Origin: Desulfovibrionaceae bacterium
GTDB lineage: Bacteria; Pseudomonadota; Gammaproteobacteria; Burkholderiales; Burkholderiaceae_C
Direction of reading: 5' to 3'
Length of the DNA: 10,814 nucleotides
Assembly (NCBI GenBank): GCA_009778355.1
Contig: WRJY01000280.1
Coordinates: 1 to 10,814 of the forward strand
Under the pieces are notes generated by a model. The model made no database searches, was not told the origin of the DNA, and saw only the letters and a list, made by a program, of their open reading frames with translations. Both the position numbers and the translations under genes were made by a program. Shown here one piece after another: positions 8,280 through 10,814 of this stretch (positions within the stretch are counted from its first letter, which is position 1; every line of letters begins with the position of its first letter).

Positions 8280-8530
8280 TCAAAGCTCACTGGACGTGCT
8301 GGCGATCGGTCGCGGTTGCTCAAAATCGCATCGGCCTCTTCATTGGTCAGTCCGATCTGGCGGCCAAGCCGGGCCAATTCGTCGCCCATGCGGGTCCGTG
8401 TTTCCGGTTTGACCATCGTGGAAAGGATGTCGCGTACCTCGGCTTCCGTGCTGCGCCCGTGCTGGCGCGCACGCACACGCAAGGCGCGATGCACTTCGTC
8501 AGGGAGATTGCGTACCGTCAGCACCGCCAT
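8276..8530 (-). CDS. fitA: FitA-type ribbon-helix-helix antitoxin
   Basis: An 84-residue protein, close to the roughly 78 residues of gonococcal FitA. The N-terminus MAVLTVRNLPDEVHRALRVR followed by GRSTEAEVRDILSTMV is the FitA/StbC ribbon-helix-helix signature. The C-terminal half (about 45-84) should bind the PIN toxin. AAGAGG at 8537-8542, six bases upstream, supports the ATG at 8530. In the characterised FitAB system the complex binds an inverted repeat in its own promoter. Here a 9-bp inverted repeat lies 29-56 bases upstream of the start codon and overlaps a good promoter, consistent with the same autoregulation. This is the first gene of the six-gene minus-strand array. Confidence 0.92.
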   Translation of the reverse strand: MAVLTVRNLPDEVHRALRVRARQHGRSTEAEVRDILSTMVKPETRTRMGDELARLGRQIGLTNEEADAILSNRDRSPARPVSFE

Positions 8531-8550
8531 GTTGCACCTCTTGGACTGGA

Positions 8551-9522
8551 ATGAAATATGCTGTCAATTTTACGATGTTGACAGCACCTATCAAGACGGG
8601 GCCCATCGAGTTCGCCGTGCTTGACCGCACGCTCGTGGACGAGGTGTTCGATGAGGGCGCCCAAGTCCACGTCGAACCCTACGCCCGGCGCCGTTTCGAC
8701 GGTCAGCGGGCCGACACGCCGCAGGAAATCACCGAAACCGCCTCCGATGGCACGCTGTACACGGTCAAGCGTGTGGTACTTGGCGAGGCATCGGTCAAGC
8801 TGCCCATTCCCGCGCCGCAATGCCCGGAACTTGGTACGCTCATCGAGCAGTTGGAGCAGTTGCCCGCGCCCGATGGTTTTCGGCGCATCGCGCATCTTCT
8901 GGTGGACGCCGGCGCTTGTGACTTCACGTGGGTCGATCCGCTGCCAGGGGACATCATCGCCACGCCGCCGGCCATCAGCTTTGCGGTGGCCACGGCGAGG
9001 TTCCAGGGCCGGGTCACGGTGCTCTACAGGCGCGGCCTCGATCTGTACGAGGTGCAATTACACCGAGACGGCGAATTGCTGGAACAGGTCGATAACGTGT
9101 TCGTCGATGACTTGGGCCAGATGTTGGAGACGCTGATCGACGACGGAAGCTGGCGTCGCATTCGCGTACAGCCCTTGTCCGGGTGCAAGGTTGAAGCGCG
9201 CCGCGATATTTTGGCCGCTGGGGACGCGATATTTGGGTGGGGGGATCATTGCACATATCGCAAGGAAATTGCGGTGACGGCAAGTCATGATCCGGATAGT
9301 AGCTTGGAGCTGAACGCCGGTTCCCAGGTTGCCAGAGTATCGTCTTGGGGTCTGGATGGTATGTGGCCGGCGTCGAGTTCACCCAGCACGGCGGCCAGCA
9401 GGCGCAGGCCCATTGGGGCAAGCTCGCGGCGCCACAGGGTTTGTGGGGTATCGCTGGGGCGTATCCAGCACCAGTCTTGGGCGGCTATTGGGCCGGTGTC
9501 GGCGCCGTCGTCCATCCAGTAG
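8551..9522 (+). CDS. hypothetical protein, apparently interrupted near 9192 by a Mu-like prophage end
   Basis: I do not recognise this family. Residues from about 15 to 213 look like a real soluble alpha/beta protein (for example LGTLIEQLEQLPAPDGFRRIAHLLVDAG and FVDDLGQMLETLIDDG). Third positions are GC-rich, and there are no membrane segments or signal peptide. After about residue 213 the composition becomes unprotein-like, and from 9285 the frame only reads the antisense strand of a formyltransferase gene. The native gene therefore seems to have lost its own end at about 9191, where a candidate Mu-like prophage end begins. ATG 8551 and ATG 8575 are both possible starts, but both lie inside the divergent fitAB promoter and neither has a good ribosome site, so the 5' end is uncertain too. 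The overlapping minus-strand frame at 8518-9057 was judged a shadow. Confidence 0.6.
   Translation: MKYAVNFTMLTAPIKTGPIEFAVLDRTLVDEVFDEGAQVHVEPYARRRFDGQRADTPQEITETASDGTLYTVKRVVLGEASVKLPIPAPQCPELGTLIEQLEQLPAPDGFRRIAHLLVDAGACDFTWVDPLPGDIIATPPAISFAVATARFQGRVTVLYRRGLDLYEVQLHRDGELLEQVDNVFVDDLGQMLETLIDDGSWRRIRVQPLSGCKVEARRDILAAGDAIFGWGDHCTYRKEIAVTASHDPDSSLELNAGSQVARVSSWGLDGMWPASSSPSTAASRRRPIGASSRRHRVCGVSLGRIQHQSWAAIGPVSAPSSIQ
8559..8594 (-). promoter_or_regulatory. fitAB promoter with overlapping palindromic operator
   Basis: On the minus strand TTGATA (8589-8594) and TAAAAT (8567-8572) are separated by 16 bp, a good sigma70-type promoter that would start transcription near 8560, about 30 bases before fitA. 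A perfect 9-bp inverted repeat, TGCTGTCAA at 8559-8567 and TTGACAGCA at 8578-8586 with a 10-bp spacer, covers the -10 and the likely start point. Its position and symmetry fit repression by the FitAB complex. The promoter overlaps the first codons assigned to the divergent gene at 8551. Confidence 0.7.
9192..9261. repeat. candidate Mu-like right end with tandem transposase-binding repeats
   Basis: A TG dinucleotide at 9192 opens TGAAGCGCG, which resembles the start of the phage Mu right end as I remember it (TGAAGCGGCG). A 10-bp direct repeat, CGCGATATTT, lies at 9202-9211 and 9225-9234, 23 bp apart and beginning 10 bases inside the end. An inverted copy of its core, ATATCGC, lies at 9255-9261. 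Mu carries MuA sites R1 and R2 at a spacing of about 22 bp in the same place. The five bases 9187-9191 (AAGGT) would be the target duplication. The call rests on layout and memory of Mu, not on alignment. Confidence 0.45.
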
Positions 9523-9899
9523 GCGGTGCCGCCGGTTATCGGGTCGCCCATGTGGATGGCCCAGCGCACGGCGTCACGGCCTCGGTGCCTTGGCAACAGG
9601 GACGGGTGGTAGCCGAGGGCGCCATAGCGGGCGGCTTGGCGGGCGCTGGTGGCGATGAAGGCGTGGGCATGGGCGGCGACGATCAGGTCCACGCCGGACG
9701 GAATGTGGGCGGCTTCGACGCGGCGTGGGCAGACTTGCGCCGGCACGCGCGCTTGCATGGCGGCGGCGTGGAGGCGGTCGTATTCCTCGCTGTCGCCGGC
9801 GGCGGGAGCCAACGCGAGCGCGATGTCGTCGCCGCGATCCAGGCATAGTTTCAGGGCTTGTGCGCCCAGCCATTGCTGGCCGACGATTACGACGCGCAT
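9285..9899 (-). CDS. formyltransferase-family protein of a Mu-like phage, partner of the Mom-like GNAT
   Basis: A 204-residue protein with the formyltransferase fold used by GART and methionyl-tRNA formyltransferase, which normally moves a formyl group from 10-formyl-tetrahydrofolate to an amine. It has an N-terminal Rossmann-like start (MRVVIVGQQWLGAQALKLCL), then GYHPSLLPRHRG (95-106), AIHMGDPITGG and MDDGADTGPIAA. The catalytic His (H98) and Asp (D134) are present. The usual Asn two residues before the His (NxHxSLLP) is Gly96, so the chemistry or substrate may differ. It lacks the C-terminal tRNA-binding domain of Fmt, so initiator tRNA is an unlikely substrate. AAGGAGG just before ATG 9899 decides the start and excludes an arginine-rich N-terminal extension. 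The start lies inside the GNAT gene (13-bp overlap), so the two were co-translated. A role in nucleobase modification is an inference from that partnership. Confidence 0.8.
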   Translation of the reverse strand: MRVVIVGQQWLGAQALKLCLDRGDDIALALAPAAGDSEEYDRLHAAAMQARVPAQVCPRRVEAAHIPSGVDLIVAAHAHAFIATSARQAARYGALGYHPSLLPRHRGRDAVRWAIHMGDPITGGTAYWMDDGADTGPIAAQDWCWIRPSDTPQTLWRRELAPMGLRLLAAVLGELDAGHIPSRPQDDTLATWEPAFSSKLLSGS

Positions 9900-10222
9900 G
9901 ATCCCTCCTTGCCCAGATACCGAAACCCCTGCACGGCGCGAAAGTGCCCGCCGTAGCCGGCGCTGGCCAAACGGTCGCTGCGGCGCGCCGCCGAGTGCCG
10001 CATCGACTGGGCGCTGCGCGCCTTGTTCTGGCCGTGCAGCGTGGCCGATACCTGCGTCCACTTGGGGTCGCGCCGCAGCGCGGCGGCCAGGCCGGGGTGC
10101 GAGGTGTGAAACAGCGTGGGCATGGGCTTGCCGTAGCGGTTGTCGCCGCGCCGCCATGCGTCACATACTGCGTTGAGAAAGCGCATCCCAACGCCCGCGC
10201 CCTGCCACTCGGGCATGACCAC
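9887..10222 (-). pseudogene. Mom-like GNAT acyltransferase, 5'-truncated
   Basis: The listed frame uses a GTG at 10222 and gives 111 residues, but homologous-looking sequence continues a few codons upstream (RACRLVVMPEW) to a GC dinucleotide run at 10233-10243. The pattern is the C-terminal half of a GNAT: motif A QGAGVGMRFL (7-16), HTSHPGLAAALRRDPKW (39-55) and the end GYGGHFRAVQGFRYLG. The TSHPxL...P.W motif is familiar from phage GNATs of the Mu Mom type, which modify adenine in phage DNA to escape restriction. The N-terminal half is missing, and sequence beyond the GC run belongs to a terminase gene on the other strand, so the gene was cut by a rearrangement and is probably inactive. Its 3' end overlaps the formyltransferase start by 13 bp. 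Identification as Mom-like rests on motifs and context and is less secure than the GNAT call. Confidence 0.7.
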
Positions 10223-10814
10223 CAGGCGGCAGGCGCGCGCGCGGCTACTACGGCATGGACTTCGCGCGTTCGGGTGACTTGTCGGTCATCGTGCCGCTGA
10301 TCGAAGACCAGCACCCGCGCCCGCAGCACCTGGCCTGGCACGGCCTGACGCTGCGGCACGACCATCCCTTATGGCAAACGCACTTCCCGCCCAACGGCTG
10401 GGGCTGCCAGTGCAGCGTGATGGCCGTGCGCGCCCCGCGCGCGGGCGACGCCACCGAGCCGCCCGAAGGCTGGGACGCCATCGACCCCAAGACCAGCGCC
10501 CCGCCGGGCATCGACAAAGGCTGGAACTATGCCCCGGGGGCCAACACTGATGCCCCGCTGCAAGACCTGATTGATCGAAAACTCATTAACCTGGACGCGC
10601 CGATTGGCGCGGCAATGCACGAGGAACTTGCGCCGGTTTTGTTGCAAGAAAAACTCAAGGCGTTCAGCGCGTTTGTGGATGACGCGCTGGTTGACAGAAG
10701 GCAACGCGGCAAGAGCATGGTGGTTGGCGCGCTCAAGACCAATTGGGTTGCGGCGGCACAAAAACGCGGCATTCAGCCCGTGACCGCCGAAATTGTCGTG
10801 CGCGACCAAGACGT
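10219..10814 (+). pseudogene. fused fragment: large terminase piece joined in frame to MuF-type head-morphogenesis protein (runs off right edge)
   Basis: The frame is open from just after a TGA at 10216-10218 to the right edge; the first ATG is at 10255, without a ribosome site. The first part (GYYGMDFARSGDLSVIVPL) matches the start of the nuclease domain of a Mu gp28-type large terminase, including the first metal-binding Asp in GMDF. After about 10303-10315 the sequence becomes that of a Mu gp30/MuF-type head protein: HLAWHGLTLRHDHPLWQTHF, then PPNGWGCQC, KTSAPPGIDKGWNYAPGA and a helical continuation. In Mu these are separate genes with the portal gene between them, so an internal deletion probably fused them and removed the portal gene. 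The 5' end is cut at the GC run shared with the opposing GNAT gene. The fusion could still be translated, but a normal head function is unlikely. Confidence 0.72.
10233..10243. repeat. GC dinucleotide run at a rearrangement junction
   Basis: Eleven alternating G/C bases mark the point where the 5'-truncated GNAT gene (minus) and the 5'-truncated terminase fragment (plus) meet. Short alternating runs are plausible sites for illegitimate recombination, but a chimeric assembly would look the same. Confidence 0.55.

Larger units (their letters stand above)
9192..10814. mobile_element. rearranged Mu-like prophage remnant (right end at left; continues beyond window)
   Basis: Phage-type genes fill this segment: a Mom-like GNAT and a formyltransferase on the minus strand, then terminase and MuF-type head fragments on the plus strand. 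In Mu the mom gene sits at the extreme right end, and here the equivalent cassette ends within about 100 bp of a candidate terminal sequence. The GNAT and terminase genes are both 5'-truncated and meet head to head, and the terminase is fused to the head gene. The prophage is therefore defective, or the copy is rearranged. The left end is not in the window. The start at 9192 is inferred. Confidence 0.55.

Noticed and set aside
8518..9057. 179-residue minus-strand frame opposite the 8551 gene
   Set aside because: Low-complexity composition and no recognisable motif; the plus frame has better third-position GC and protein-like segments.
9900..10157. 86-residue N-terminal extension of the formyltransferase frame
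   Set aside because: It is arginine- and alanine-rich, lies in another frame of the GNAT gene, and a strong ribosome site sits directly before the ATG at 9899.

Overview
The window is a patchwork of accessory DNA. GC content is high, third codon positions are GC-rich, and the families present (PAAR-headed Rhs protein, long-form Tn3 transposase, FitAB and VapBC modules, Mu-like phage genes) suggest a proteobacterium, most likely a betaproteobacterium. The lineage is an inference, because no housekeeping gene is present.

Layout, left to right. (1) 1-3161, minus strand: one uninterrupted reading frame for an Rhs/YD-repeat polymorphic toxin with a short PAAR-type N-terminus. It runs off the left edge before the end of the Rhs core, so the toxic C-terminal tip and any immunity gene lie outside the window. 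(2) 3399-6404, plus strand: a full-length Tn3-family transposase with all three catalytic acidic residues. No resolvase and no convincing pair of terminal inverted repeats are visible. (3) 6451-8530, minus strand: three type II toxin-antitoxin modules head to tail (fitAB-like, vapBC-like, parDE-like), each antitoxin-first and tightly coupled. A 9-bp inverted repeat lies over a good sigma70-type promoter upstream of fitA and looks like its autoregulatory operator. (4) 8551-9522, plus strand: an unrecognised protein whose frame has no stop of its own and runs into sequence antisense to the next gene. (5) from about 9192 to the right edge: debris of a Mu-like prophage. It holds a candidate right end with tandem repeats, a small formyltransferase, a 5'-truncated Mom-like GNAT gene, and on the opposite strand a fusion of a large-terminase fragment with a MuF-type head-morphogenesis gene.

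How it fits together. In phage Mu the mom DNA-modification gene lies at the extreme right end. Here a Mom-like GNAT gene and a translationally coupled formyltransferase lie next to a short TG-starting sequence with 10-bp repeats 23 bp apart, where the unrelated gene at 8551 loses its coding character. The simplest reading is that a Mu-like prophage inserted into that gene and later suffered an inversion or deletion (junction in a GC dinucleotide run at 10233-10243) and a second deletion that removed the portal gene (junction near 10303-10315). The most novel element is the GNAT plus formyltransferase pair, which could be a variant of Mom-type nucleobase modification. The toxin-antitoxin array beside a Tn3 transposase resembles known Tn3/toxin-antitoxin associations.
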